This document shows positions 53,308 through 64,000 of a DNA stretch of 64,000 nt, in pieces. Source of the stretch: Lithobates sylvaticus (Eukaryota > Chordata > Amphibia > Anura > Ranidae); assembly GCA_028564925.1 (NCBI GenBank), contig CM053028.1, positions 436,138,571-436,202,570 of the forward strand, in the 5' to 3' direction. The position numbers were made by a program, and so were the translations under genes. Within the stretch, counting starts at the first letter, position 1; each line of letters starts with the position of its first letter. The notes beneath the pieces were generated by a model. The model was not told the DNA's origin. It saw nothing but the letters and a program-made list of their open reading frames with translations, and did not search any database.

Positions 53308-53895
53308 CAGTGGTCTCCAAACTGTGGCCTGGGGGCCAGATTTGTCCCTTTGCTTGCCTTTATCAGGCCCTTGGGACACTATTCCCCCCACTGATACAGG
53401 GCACTACTCCTTCTACCCCAAGAATGGGGCATAATTCCTGTCACTGATACCAACATGAGGGCACTATTCCTTCCACTAACCACAACAATGACGCACCCCA
53501 TTTATTCCCATTGACACCAATGATAGGACACTATTCCTCCCACTGGCACCAACTGTGGCTATTCTTCCCACTGACACCAATGTCGGAGCACTATTCCTTG
53601 CCCTGATATCAACAATGGGGCACTATTCCTTCCACTGACACCAATGATGGGGCACTATTTATTCCACTGATACCAACAATGGGGCACCATTATTCCCAAT
53701 GACACCAATAACGGGCACTATTTCTTACCCTAATTCCAATAATGGGGCAATTAATCCCATTAATACCAATGATGGGGTATTCTTTACTCCCATTGATGCC
53801 AAGGCATTTTGTACACACACTGGCCACAGTCCAGCCCCCCTTAAGTCTGAAGGACAGTAAACTGGTCATTTGTTCAGCAAGATTGGAGACCCCTG
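53308..53895. mobile_element. hAT-like element with internal minisatellite
   Basis: Left cagtggtctccaaactgtggcc mirrors right attggagacccctg. Between about 53375 and 53800 are roughly ten variants of a 35-40 bp unit (gggcactattccttccactgacaccaatgat split by substitutions). The 8-bp flanks do not match convincingly. Confidence 0.65.
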
Positions 53896-53982
53896 CATCA
53901 AAATGCTTAATTAATGGCATGTGCAACCAACTCTTGCCAATATTTATAACCTTTATTTCTTTGTTCCCTTATTGTATAATAG

Positions 53983-54144
53983 AGTCCGATGTTCAGATCT
54001 GTGAGCAGAAGGCTCCAACATGCTGTACCAGGAAAATGGAGGAGAGCTACCAGGCTGCAGTGAAGAGGAAGATGGCTCATAATATCCAAGCTCTGAATTT
54101 TGAGCTCAAATTCACGATTGTTGCACATGCATCTGCCTTTCAAG
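53983..54144 (+). CDS. GPC3: Glypican-3, coding exon 2 (start of the cysteine-rich core)
   Basis: The exon is 162 bp, phase 1 to phase 1, encoding (E)SDVQICEQKAPTCCTRKMEE then SYQAAVKRKMAHNIQALNFE, LKFTIVAHASAFQ and the first base of the next codon. The acceptor is tataatAG and the donor G|GTGAGG at 54145. SD.Q.C...PTCC.RKMEE.YQ is the glypican core signature; FELKF.I....A.FQ matches human GPC3 MELKFLIIQNAAVFQ (from memory). CCTRKMEE is the GPC5 spelling, but the exon 1 boundary and the rest favour GPC3. The cysteines belong to the conserved disulphide-linked N-terminal lobe. Later exons lie beyond the window. Confidence 0.88.
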
Positions 54145-54347
54145 GTGAGGATCTGACTGCTAAAATCATGTATCATCACAGCGAACTTCTTCAATTTTTG
54201 GCTCTGTGAGGTTCAAGGGTTTCTGGACCATTAGGTTCCTCTTCACACAAGTGCCTGCCTATTCATAGATGTTCTGTTGAATAAAGCCTGCTGTTTTCAA
54301 AACTCAAAAGCCCAAACTCAAATTTACACACTCAACTGGATGAGTAA

Positions 54348-54545
54348 AGCTAATCGTACACTATAAAATCTGATTATACAATATTCTTTAGACCAACTAT
54401 AGGCTATGTAGTGCAAAGGTCTGCCTGACTGGAAGTAAAACCAATAGACTGTTTAGGTAGATCATCATAATACATAGTTTTGGTAAAACTAAAAGAGATT
54501 GCACAGATATTATACAATCATATTGTATGGTGTATGGCTGGTTTT
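54348..54545. mobile_element. Small MITE, same family as 49314
   Basis: agctaatcgtacactata (left, after TAA) and attgtatggtgtatggct (right) are inverted. The inner atgtagtgcaaaggtctgcctga and agttttggtaaaac are as in the other members. Confidence 0.55.
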
Positions 54546-55082
54546 AAATAAATGACTATTCCCCCCACCTTCCTTCTTGCCTGTCCTACTCAGAATGGGC
54601 CATATTGAGTTGCTATGGGAGACGGCCTGAATGCAAACAGCATCTTCTGTCAGCTATTTTGAAAACCCTTAATGCTCTACGAATCCTGCTTAATTGCGGC
54701 ACCCTGTATTAAACCTATATTTGTAAAATTAAGATGTATTTGTATATAGTGAAAAAAGGATATTAGAGTTTAGTATACCAATGGATAATAATATATCTTT
54801 AAAATAACATTGACCCAGAACCATTATAATTCCCTTCAATTGTTTCTCAGAGTAGTCTGCCTTTGATGTGCCATTCAGGAATGCACAGTTGTGCTCATAA
54901 GTTTACATACCCTGGCAGAATTTATGATTTCTTGGCCATTTCTTGGCAGAGAATATGAATGATAACACAAAAACTTTTCTTTCACTCATGGTTAGCGTTT
55001 GGCTGAAGCCATTTATTATCAATCAACTGTGTTTACTCTTTTTAAATCATAATGGCAACAGAAACTACCCAAATGACCCTGA

Positions 55083-56120
55083 TCAAAAGTTTACATACCC
55101 CAGTTCATAATACCGTGTATTGTCCCCTTTAACATCAATGACAGCTTGAAGTCTTTTGTGGTATTTGTGGATGAAGCTCTTTATCTTCTCAGATGGTAAA
55201 GCTGCCCATTCCTCTTGGCAAAAAGCCTCCAGTTCTTGTAAATTCTTGGTCAGTCTTGCATGAACTGCATGTTTGAGATCTCCTCAGAGTGGCTCAATGA
55301 TATTGAGGTCAGGAGACTGAGATGGCCACTCCAGAACCTTCACTTTATTCTGCTGTAGCCAATGACAGGTCGACTTGGCCTTGTGTTTTGGATCATTTTC
55401 ATTTTGGAATGTCCAAGTACGTCCCATGCGCAGTTTCCTGGCTGATGCATGCAAATGTTCCTGAAGTATTTTTTGATAACATACTGCATTCATTTTGCCA
55501 ACAGTTTTGACCAAATTTCCTGTACCTTTGTAGCTCACACATCCCCAAAACATCAGCGATCCACCTCCGTGTTTCACAGTAGGAATGGTGTACCTTTCAT
55601 CATAGGCCTTGTTGACTCCTCTCCAAATGTAGCGTTTATGTTTGTGGCTAAAAAGCTCAACTTTGGTCTTATCACTCCAAATGACTTTGTGCCCGAAGGT
55701 TTTAGGCTTGTCTCTATGCTGTTTGGCGTATTGTAAGTGGGATACTTTGTGTCATTTGCGTAGTAATGGCTTTCTTCTAGCGACTTGATCATGCAGCCCA
55801 TCTTTCTTCAAGTGCCTCCTTATTGTACATCTTGAAACAGCCACACCACATGTTTTCAGAGAGTCCTGTATTTCACCTGAAGTTATTTGTGGTTTTTCTT
55901 TGCATCCCAAACAATTTTCCTGGCTGAAATTTTAGTTGGTCTACCTGACTGTGGTTTGGTTTCAACAGAACCCCTCATTTTCCACTTCTTGATTAAAGTT
56001 TGAACACTGCTGATTGTCATTCTCAATTCCTTGGATATCTTTTTATATCCCTTTCCTGTTTTTTACAGTTCAACTACCTTTTCCTGCAGATCCTTTTACA
56101 ATTCTTTTGCTTTCCCCCAT
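55083..56120 (-). pseudogene. Tc1-like transposase, broken
   Basis: Start MGESKRIVKGSAGKG at 56120, followed after a stop by KNRKGYKKISKELRMTISSV (helix-turn-helix), GSVETKPQSGRPTKIS, KSLEESHYYAND and KPSGTKSFGVIRPKLSFLAT. Then MKHGGGSLMFWGCVSYKGTG, TFQNENDPKHKAKSTCHWL (second catalytic Asp block, NENDPKH) and VLEWPSQSPDLNIIEPL (third block), and the C-terminus LTKNLQELEAFCQEEWAAL. Several stops and frame shifts separate these parts, so it is inactive; it is less decayed than the copy at 9118. Confidence 0.9.
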
Positions 56121-56420
56121 GACTCAGAATCCAGAAATGTCAGTGCAGCACTGGATGAAAGATGCAAGGGTCTGCCAGGAGTCCAGAGACTCACTGACCT
56201 TTTATACACACACACTAATTACAAGCAAACAGATCACAGGTGAGGATGGTTACCTTTAATAGCCATTCAAACCCCTTTGTGCCAACTTGTATGTTATCAG
56301 GCCAAAATCACCAGGGTATGTAAACTTTTAAACAGGTGTCATTTGGGTAGTTTCTGTTGCCATTATGATTTAAAAAGTGTAAACAAAGTTGATTGACAAT
56401 TAATGGCTTCAAACCAAACA

Positions 56421-56765
56421 TTAAAGTGTTTAGTTGAAGCCATACTAGCTCATTGTATGTATATGTATTACTTACCTTAGATCGAAGCCCCCGCAGCGGT
56501 CCTCGTTCACCGCTCCGGCCGGTGACATCGCTCCCGGAGTTACTTGAGGGTATCGCGGGCTACGACGCTGTGATTGGCTGGAGCCGCGGTGATGGCACAG
56601 TCTGACTGAAGCAACGGCACATACGTGCCATTGCTGCAGTGCGCATGTGCCGATGACGTCAGCACATGCAGATACAGAGGATATATCAAGCATAGCTACA
56701 GGTAAGCCTTATTATAGGCTTACCTTTAGCAAAAAGTAGTTGTAAAGGGTTTACAACCACTTTAA
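56421..56765. mobile_element. TTAA MITE nested in the right end of the Tc1-like element
   Basis: TTAA at 56421-56424 and 56762-56765 with ends AGTGTTTAGTTGAAGCC and GGGTTTACAACCACT. The core contains gattggctggagccgcgg, gcgcatgtgc and a CRE-like gatgacgtcag. The left inverted end of the Tc1 element shows the unbroken version of the target. Confidence 0.85.
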
Positions 56766-57381
56766 CCATCAGTGAAAGAAAAGTTTTTGTGTTATCATTC
56801 ATATTCTCTGAAAAATGACCAAGAAATCATAAATTCTGCCAGGGTATGTAAACTTATAAACACAACTGTATATAGAGAATGTGCTGTGTTTGAGCTGCGA
56901 AGACTATGCTATTCTGCTGTTATTTTAAACCCTGGGTGCATCAAGGTAAAAAGGAAATGTACTAAAATGTTGTGTATTTTTCTAATCTGCCTCTATCTGC
57001 TACCCAAGGCACTGGCACATGTTTGTCTCATGTTAAATATTAGTCCTGTCAAATCTGCATTACTAGTGAAGAAGACATGTTTTTCTCTTTTCTCATCTAA
57101 GATTCAGCCTGTGTATACTGTATATACATGTATACATGTATACTGTGTGTGTTAGAGACTCTCTGCAGCGTAGAGATGCCATAACAGCTGCGGAGTGCAG
57201 GAGCTTGACTGCTGCTCAATGTCTGTATTACCAATCATTTACTTAACTGACATGGTACTTACTTTTTGTACCATTAATTGGATGTATTTGCATGCACTTG
57301 ACCCTAGAGCTTATTACATTTCAATTAGTTCTAGTGATTAACGAAAACATGTTTTCTCAGACCTACTGTATGCAAAATCAT

Positions 57382-57801
57382 TTAAAGTGATACTAAAGTG
57401 ATACTAAACCTTCAATGTTTTTTATTATAAAAAAACAAACATGTCACACTTACCTGCTCTGTGCAATGGTTTTGCACAAAGCAGCCCTGATCCTCTTTTT
57501 CTGGGGTCCCCCGCCAGTGCTCCAGGCCCCTCCTCTTCATCAGATGCCCCCACAGGAAGCCGCATTAACTGGGGGGCCCCCGTGTGAGCTCACTTCCGAG
57601 TCCCGCTGCATTCAATGACACAGACAGTGGGACTCGGCCCGTCCCCCCGCATCACAGCTTTTGATTGATAGCAGCGGGAGCCAATCAATCTGTCCAATGA
57701 GAAGAGTTACAGCGGCTTGAGCTGCTGCGCTCGTGTACGTTGATGATCGGATCAGGCTCTGGTAAGAAAGGGGGGGGGGGGGGGCTTTACAACCACTTTA
57801 A
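57382..57801. mobile_element. TTAA MITE
   Basis: TTAA at 57382-57385 and 57798-57801; ends AGTGATACTAAA (doubled) and TACAACCACT. The interior starts with the ctctgtgcaa/ttgcacaaag hairpin. Confidence 0.75.
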
Positions 57802-57850
57802 TCCATTTATGTATTTATTCAAGAAACATAATTTACCAGAACTTTGATAT

Positions 57851-58234
57851 TTAAAGAAACGTTAGGGGTTTCTAAAAATAAAAAAATAAACATCCATACT
57901 CACCTCTATGCTGCAGCATCGCTGCGCCACTGCAGGTGTCCTGCATCAGCTCTAAGATGGAGAATTGAGGGATCACATAACCACTGAGTACTCAGTTCTA
58001 ATTCTGCTCATAGTGAAGAGTAGTAACTATCAGTCAATGCTCTCCGCAGTGCCCCTTCAGTGCTCCAGCAGGTCCAGCTAGCTTCAGCTCTCAGCCATGC
58101 GCTGTAAGATAGAGCCAGCTGTCAATCAGTCAGCTGGGTGGATCCTGACAACTGGTTGTCCGCTGATTCTGGGTCACAAGAGAGCACTCATATGACCAAA
58201 GGCCCAAAAAGGCTTTGCCATACTTCTCTTTTAA
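57851..58234. mobile_element. TTAA MITE
   Basis: TTAA at 57851-57854 and 58231-58234; ends AGAAACGTTAGGGG and the weak mirror ATACTTCTCT. The core is catactcacctctatgctgcagc, as in 49941-50430. Confidence 0.6.
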
Positions 58235-58322
58235 AATACATTTCCTAGTTGCCCTGTGACAAGCTTCTGAACATAAAGTGCATATTTTTCACTTTTAAGG
58301 ATATTGCCTTACATTACTGACA

Positions 58323-58555
58323 TTAAAGTGATATTAAAGGCTGTTTTTTTTTTTTTTTTTTTTGTTAAAATAATAAAAAAAAGATGTTATACTTACTTGC
58401 TCTGTGCAATATTGTTGCACAGAGCAAGTAAGTATAACATCTTTTTTTAAGCAGTTCCTTACCTCCTCTTTGGCAGTCCCCTGCTCTCATATGCTCCCGT
58501 TCCCTCCTCACAGAAGTTTGACTGACAGCAGCAGCAGATTTTGGTGCCACTTTAA
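58323..58555. mobile_element. TTAA MITE with a perfect internal hairpin
   Basis: TTAA at 58323-58326 and 58552-58555; ends AGTGATATTAAAGGC and TGGTGCCACT. Inside, 58376-58409 and 58415-58448 are 34-nt inverted arms around a 5-nt loop (tattg). Confidence 0.78.
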
Positions 58556-58756
58556 GATTCAAGCAGCTCTTCCCAAAATTATATTTTTATGGTTGCTGGT
58601 TGCTTACAATTTGGAAAACATAATGGTGTCTGACTTAGCTTGGATTTTTTGTTATGAGAAATGCCTTCCCAAACTCCCAGCTCTGTTTAACTGTTTAACC
58701 GCTGCATCTCTTAGAAAAGTCAATGGATGGTGCCATACTCCCATGAAGGATTCTTA

Positions 58757-59244
58757 TTAAAGTGGATGTAAACCCTCACATATACCCAGTGAAGTGAACT
58801 GCCTCCAATGATAGACAGATATGAAACACATCTCCCTACATAAGTTTTACATGTATATCTGCTGTCTTCATCTTTCTATATTCTTTAGAAAGTTCTGATC
58901 ATGTTAGAAGATTTTCTCGTCCTGGTTAGCACTGCAGTGAAGCCTGGGCATACAGCCAAGACAGCTGATTGGAGGAAAAGCACACATCCCCTCTCCTCAT
59001 AGGTAGAGACTTTCAGAGCTGTTTGTTGAATAGTTCAGCACTCTGCTAATCTATTTATAGCATCCTCCCCAACACAAATGTCAGGCTGCTTTTATCATAT
59101 GTGACGGAGAACTCAGAAGTTATCATGCTGATAACCGAAGAGCAGAGCAGGAGAAAGCTACAGGACATAGTGCTGTGAAGAGAGATAAGAAAACACTGCA
59201 GAGATATGTGCCCAGCTCAAATTTCATGAATCTGGTTTACATCC
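58757..59244. mobile_element. TTAA MITE lacking its right tip
   Basis: TTAA at 58757 and AGTGGATGTAAACCC at the left; the right end reads ctggtttacatcc and then runs into A-rich sequence of another element instead of ACTTTAA. Confidence 0.7.
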
Positions 59245-59627
59245 AAAAAAAAATAATAATAAATATGCCATAAATATATCCCCTATTTTGTAGACGCAAT
59301 TTTTATTACTAAAAATATGTAGATGAATACATATTGGCTTAAACTGAGAAAACAAAAAATTATATATTTTTTTTTTAATTGGGGATATTTATTATAGCAA
59401 AAAGTACAAAATATTGTATTTTGTAAAAAATAGTCGCTCTTTTATTGTTTATAGCGCAAAAAATTAAAACCGCAGAGATGATCAAATACCACCAAAAGAA
59501 AGCTCTATTTTGTTTGGGTACAGCGCCCGCACGACCGCGCAATTGTCAGTTAAAGCGACGCAGTGCCGTATCGCAAAAGGTGCTCTGGCCGTTGAGCAGC
59601 CAAATCTTACGGGGCTGAAGTGGTTAA
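59245..59627. mobile_element. TTAA-family element, left-truncated
   Basis: Right part of the 4888-type element (cccctattttgtagacgc, gcgcaattgtcagtt, gggctgaagtgg) ending with TTAA at 59624-59627. Confidence 0.75.
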
Positions 59628-60809
59628 AGTTCATTTACAAAAATACTTAAATGTCCTGGAAACACTTTCACTTTGATGTGCACCTGTAACTAATGCAAGC
59701 AGGGCATATACGGTAAATACAGACTTGCAAAACACAAGTTAATCAGCTTTCATATAGATACTTTTTAAAGTGTTTTCATGGCTGTAGACCATGGGAGGGT
59801 TTCTAAGGTTTGGATCATATTGGATGGGATCACAGTGCAGCCACTCTACAAACTGTTCCCTGCTGGTGTTAAGTGGGCAGCTTGTAATTCCCTGGCATTA
59901 CTTCATAGGTGATAAGCACCCTTCATCTTCAAGTATTACCCGATTCTTACTGTGATAACCCTTATGGATATGAGGACCTCTGTCTCTCCGTTCAGCTGCC
60001 CTGCTTGGAATATGTACCGATTATGAGGCTGCAACAAAGAGCCGAGCCTATGCCTTGAAGCATGACAATAAATTGCTCACATCTTATTTCACTTAAAGAT
60101 TAGTGTTGGCATTTGGCAGGACTTTAAACGAATCAATGTGCAGCTTGTTAGACAAATAACATTTGGTGACAAATAAGCTTTCCCAGCTCTAACTGTTGCT
60201 TGACCTTCCTTTGAAAAAATGTGCCCTTTATATCACTAGAACCATCATTACATCGGAATGATCATTTACAAAATGAAACATATTATTCAGAATACATATG
60301 AAACCTTTTAAAGGAAAACACAGAATACACACATAGTCATTAAAAAAGCCACTTGTTAATTTTATGTTATTACAGTAGAGTTAAACCTTCATTGAACTCA
60401 GCTGAATCAGCAAAATAAATATAAACTACACAGGAAGGGTCATTTTAAAAAATGTAATTTTTAAAACGTGCATTTACTGCTTGGAGACTTCATCTAAATA
60501 GTAGACGAATGTTTTGTATTCTGTTATACTTGGGTTAATAAAGCTGTTACCACTAATCCCTCCATAGTACATTTGATCCTACAAAACTACAGTATAGTGC
60601 ATTTCCAAAGCACATTTATTTGAGGTTAGAAATGTAGTTTACTTTGCAGTAGTTCTTTATATGGCACTCACATTTTACATTTATGTTGTTCTATATTTCC
60701 ATTGCTATATTAAATATATAGATTTGACACGTTTTCCCTTCTGTATCCAAAACTTAATAAAAAGGTTAATAGAGTTGGGCTTCAAGAAAAGGAAAACCAA
60801 AGACTGTAT
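59628..60809. other. Intronic stretch, no gene
   Basis: Looks single-copy within the window; no motifs recognised. Confidence 0.4.
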
Positions 60810-61611
60810 TTAACCTCCCTGGCGGTATGATTATTTCTGATTTTAGGTGCTGAAAGCGGTACAATTATTTTGCATGGAAATTTGGCGTTTTATATTGTAG
60901 GACTGCAATTCTTAGGAATAACTCACTTAAATCTGTTCAAACAAGAGTCTAGTAGACATCCTGGGTATGATAAAGTTTATAATATAATAAAAAAACTATA
61001 AATAATTATAACAAATAATAATAAAATGTAATCAAATCAAAAACACTGAAATTTGCTCAGTTGCATAATTGTCGCTGTCATTAGATTTAGTGTTTGATGA
61101 CGAATTTCCCCACAAATCACTATCGCTCAAATCTGCAAGTGATTCTAATTTATTATCGCTGTTTTCTAGCTGGTCTAAAATCACTTTTAACATAAAGGGA
61201 CACTTTTTGGTTGCTATGGTCAATCTCCAAATTCCAGGCAGAAAAAAATGTATTTATAATATAAAAGTGCATGCAGGGCACTGGACAGACCACTAGGGAC
61301 AAAGGGGATGTGTATTTTTTTTTTTATACAGTACTGTAATCTGTAAGATTACAGTACTGTATGTGTTTTGTGTTTTTACTTTTTTGAATTCGGAGCCGTT
61401 CTCCGCTCCCGTGCGTCGGAACGTTGCAGGGAACGGAGCTCGGCGGGAGACAGCTCACACACACAGCGGGGAGACATCGCAGGATCCAGGGGACAAGGTA
61501 AGTAACTTTCCCTGGATACTGCGAAGCGATCCCGAGTCTGGCTCGGGGTTACCGCTTACGGTACTGAAGTTCAACCCCGAGCCAGACTCGGGAATACCGC
61601 CAGGGGGTTAA
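60810..61611. mobile_element. TTAA element with GGCGGTAT ends
   Basis: TTAA at 60810-60813 and 61608-61611 flank cctccctggcggtatgat and the mirror gaataccgccaggggg. The core has ggctcggggttac/caaccccgagcc as a further inverted pair near 61540-61590. Confidence 0.85.
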
Positions 61612-61805
61612 AGCTGAACTCACAAATGAACTGTCCATTTTTGTAAATACCTGAACTTGACCTGCAGTCCCTATTCAGCAAGGCTGGAGCATGAAAGAAA
61701 AAAGCAAGAAACACATTTATTAGCGGACAACGAGCATGCTGATAGGAGAAGGGAGAAATGTGACACAGAGATTAGCTAACCACTGTGCCATTTCTCCTTT
61801 CACTT
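61608..61805. mobile_element. Probable TTAA MITE abutting the previous element
   Basis: TTAAAGCTGAACTCACAAATG starts at the shared TTAA 61608-61611. The right terminus is unclear (ctcctttcacttTTAA at about 61806). Confidence 0.4.
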
Positions 61806-62226
61806 TTAAAGTGGAACTTTACTCTCCCAATCAACATTGACTATTTTTTTAATCCACATGCTGCTAGCATTGGTAAATAGATAGGAAAGTATATCCTATT
61901 TAATTTCAAACTTTTATAATTTTTTTACATTTCTTCAGTTTCTCCCTGATTTCAGACATCCCAGGAGTATTCGGGAGGGGTTTTCTCAGCTAAGCCCACT
62001 CTACTGCATGCATTCATAAGCTAAGGGCAGATGGATTTCAGGAAGTAAATTTTACATCAATCATTTGCCTTTACTCAAGATTGTCGCAGCCAGAAATGCT
62101 AGGAAGGTGTTTTTCAAAGGGATTTCTCAACAAAATAAAACATGGAGACATGGATGGATGGGGGCGTTTACTTTTAACATTAAAAATGAATTAGTGGTGC
62201 TCAGATGCAGTGAAGATCTGCTTTAA
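61806..62226. mobile_element. TTAA MITE
   Basis: TTAA at 61806-61809 and 62223-62226; ends AGTGGAACTTTACTC and ...GAAGATCTGCT. Confidence 0.6.
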
Positions 62227-62572
62227 GGGACTGGTCCAGGGTTCAGAGGAAGCAAATTAGTTGATGCTGGCCATAAGACAGATGGCATCCTCTGAAATAA
62301 AAGAAATACTGCAGTGGAGAGCTCTGGATTAAAAAAAAAAACAGCTGCTTTTTATTGTTATTACCTTTTGCTCACTGCCAGAACACATAGAAAGCAATTG
62401 TTTTCTGTGTGCCCCATGCACCCCACAACATTGGTGTGGTGCATTGCAGTGCAGAAAAAAGTCTACATTATTACACACCGCACTGGGAGCATGTCATAGC
62501 ACACTATGCTTCACTCTTCACTATGCTACACTTCAAATAAAATAAAAAAGAAGACATGCATTATACACATAC

Positions 62573-62588
62573 TATATATATATACACA

Positions 62589-62656
<68 letters not shown>

Positions 62657-62817
62657 TTATTATTATACACGATTTATATAGCACCAACAGTTTACACAGC
62701 GCTTTACAATGTATAGGGGGGACAACACAATTACAGTACAGTTCAATACAAAAGGTACAGAAGGGCCCTGCTCTTAGAGTTTACATTCTAAATATATATT
62801 ATACATATAAATATATA

Positions 62818-62861
<44 letters not shown>
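62573..62861. repeat. (AT)n microsatellites around an interspersed-repeat fragment
   Basis: AT runs at about 62593-62652 and 62820-62862 flank tattattattatacacgattt, atagcaccaacagtttacac and agcgctttacaatgtatag (62655-62790), a widespread amphibian repeat that I cannot assign to a superfamily. It accounts for the YIYIYI frames. Confidence 0.8.
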
Positions 62862-62862
<1 letters not shown>

Positions 62863-62869
<7 letters not shown>

Positions 62870-64000
62870 TTTGCTCTGGCCTGCCACCCACCTCCATTCT
62901 CGTTGAGGTGAGAATGACAGGTACTGCACTCCAGCAGCCTCCTGAGATATCCACATCACATATCCCAGCAGGCATCAGCCTATATGCAGTGGCTGGAGGA
63001 GGACACTTGTTGGCATGTTATCAGGAGCTGACTGCAAGAACCCAGAAGAGACATCTGGCTCCCAGTAACATCTAAAAGGAAGATAGTGGCGAAGGGCCAG
63101 ACGTGTGGCAGATCACAGCAGGACAAAGCTGAATTTGCTGAGTGTATGAGGACATTATTTGAGCAAAACTAAACAAAAAGGGTAAGAGAGGGTTAAAAGC
63201 AAAATTACCCCGGGAAGGGGGGGGGGGGGAGTGAAGTCTCTCTTTGGGCATATTACCTAAGATAACAGCCAAGTACAGTGTAATAACAGTCTTGTTCAGC
63301 ACTGAAAGTACTCTTATTTAAGACACCAGATATGACTAAGTAATACAGTATTGCCTTTTTCATGTGGATTTCAAGAACTTCTGGCTTAAAAGCAACCACA
63401 AGCGATTTTGTTCAGTTTCAAATTTCATGGTTTTTGAGGTTACTTTCACCACGTGATCTGCAACATAAAACTGCCCCACAGCGGAAGTATTGTGATTTCA
63501 CTTGCAGCTTTAAGAGGTTACTTAGGGCTTAGTAAAGTATTTACTATGTACTATATGGTTAAGCTTATCAGGGCTAGTATCAATATAAATGTGATTATAT
63601 TTTTACTTTTACATTTTTTATGTTATTCATTTAAATAGTTTCATATTTTGTTTTTTATATAGCACACCCGTCCGAGTAAAAGTTAATTTATTTTCACAAC
63701 TTTTATGAGTGACATTATTTTGGAGCTTGAAGGGTCAATTCAAACCAGCGTATAAAAGGTTACATTTAAAAAAAAAAAAAAAAACAGTTTTGGACAGTTT
63801 TATATCATATACACACTTAATTAGACAATCCAGGTTCTCCCCATTACTAATATATATATTTAGTAATAAATTCCTTAAATCGGTGGGAGTATATTGGTAA
63901 AAACCATTATGCAAAACTGAGTTTAAAAACCTAATTCAACTTAACCACCAGAGGGAAAGACAACATGTAGTAGTAACTCACTGGGCTATATTAAATTGTT
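62863..64000. other. Intronic stretch to the window edge, no gene
   Basis: A poly-G run at 63217-63229 and an A run near 63769-63785; no coding signal. Confidence 0.4.

Larger units (their letters stand above)
15457..53982 (+). other. GPC3: GPC3 intron 1 (38.5 kb)
   Basis: It is bounded by GTAAGT at 15457 and the acceptor tataatAG ending at 53982. Both sides are phase 1, and the joined codon g+ag reads Glu, giving VPVE-E-SDVQIC across the junction, as in GPC3. No further glypican exon lies inside. Segment B, the L1 and most MITEs of the window are intronic. Confidence 0.82.
54886..56868 (-). mobile_element. Tc1-like element with long inverted ends
   Basis: cagttgtgctcataagtttac at the left is mirrored by gtaaacttataaacacaactg at the right. 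The match continues through the taccctggcagaatttatga and ttcactcatggttagcg blocks; the right flank keeps TA (56869-56870) and the left is CA. It encodes a broken transposase on the minus strand and carries a TTAA MITE (56421-56765) inside its right inverted end. Confidence 0.9.
54145..64000 (+). other. GPC3: GPC3 intron 2 (left part)
   Basis: It begins with GTGAGG at 54145 and continues past the right edge. No third glypican exon (expected to continue E-A/F-E-type sequence with conserved cysteines) is seen in the next 9.8 kb. Confidence 0.7.

Noticed and set aside
53375-53800. Second array of spaced-looking repeats
   Set aside because: Degenerate 35-40 bp tandem units inside a hAT-like element; not CRISPR.
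62506-63075. 189-codon frame
   Set aside because: Spans two AT microsatellites and a repeat fragment; no coding signature outside them.

Overview
The window is vertebrate nuclear DNA, most likely from a frog of the ranid type (inference, from an extremely dense load of small TTAA-, TA- and TWA-flanked inverted-repeat transposons, Tc1-like copies and a Tx1/L1-like LINE). There is no bacterial, organellar or viral gene set. The only host gene I can support is a glypican, best matched to glypican-3 (GPC3): coding exon 1 with signal peptide at 15309-15456 and coding exon 2 at 53983-54144, both on the plus strand. They flank a 38.5 kb intron 1; intron 2 runs off the right edge.

Layout. 1-8.0 kb is segment A and about 18.37-34.84 kb is segment B, two direct copies of one roughly 8 kb block that straddle the GPC3 promoter and exon 1. 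Each begins with a giant foldback element (about 2.4 kb in A, 2.1 kb in B). In A the arms are nearly perfect inverted copies over more than 1.1 kb, separated by about 10 nt. Each arm carries a GC box, a TATA box and, about 0.43 kb downstream, an AATAAA with a GT/T-rich tract, so the element looks like two mirrored, outward-facing RNA polymerase II cassettes. Copy B has been shortened unevenly. Comparing A with B shows several insertions against an empty site: two TTAA elements, one TA element, and an 8.2 kb L1-type LINE (26356-34583) with ORF1 open, ORF2 nearly open, a poly-A tail and about 12-bp target duplications. B also holds a 1.85 kb tandem duplication.

Between the segments (8-18 kb) lie a decayed Tc1-like transposase, a large TTAA MITE, a small retroposed tail with 13-bp target duplication, and the apparently single-copy GPC3 upstream region. 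From 35 to 53 kb intron 1 is a mosaic of Tigger-like, TWA-flanked (Harbinger-like), TTAA and hAT-like elements, plus an element at 40.8-43.2 kb that shares internal modules with the giant foldback. Intron 2 (54-64 kb) holds a Tc1 element with recognisable inverted ends and broken transposase, several TTAA MITEs and AT microsatellites.

Four 32-nt hammerhead-ribozyme-like relics occur in repeats. Coordinates and motifs were read by eye; no alignment, folding or database search was run, and family names beyond target-site type are inference.
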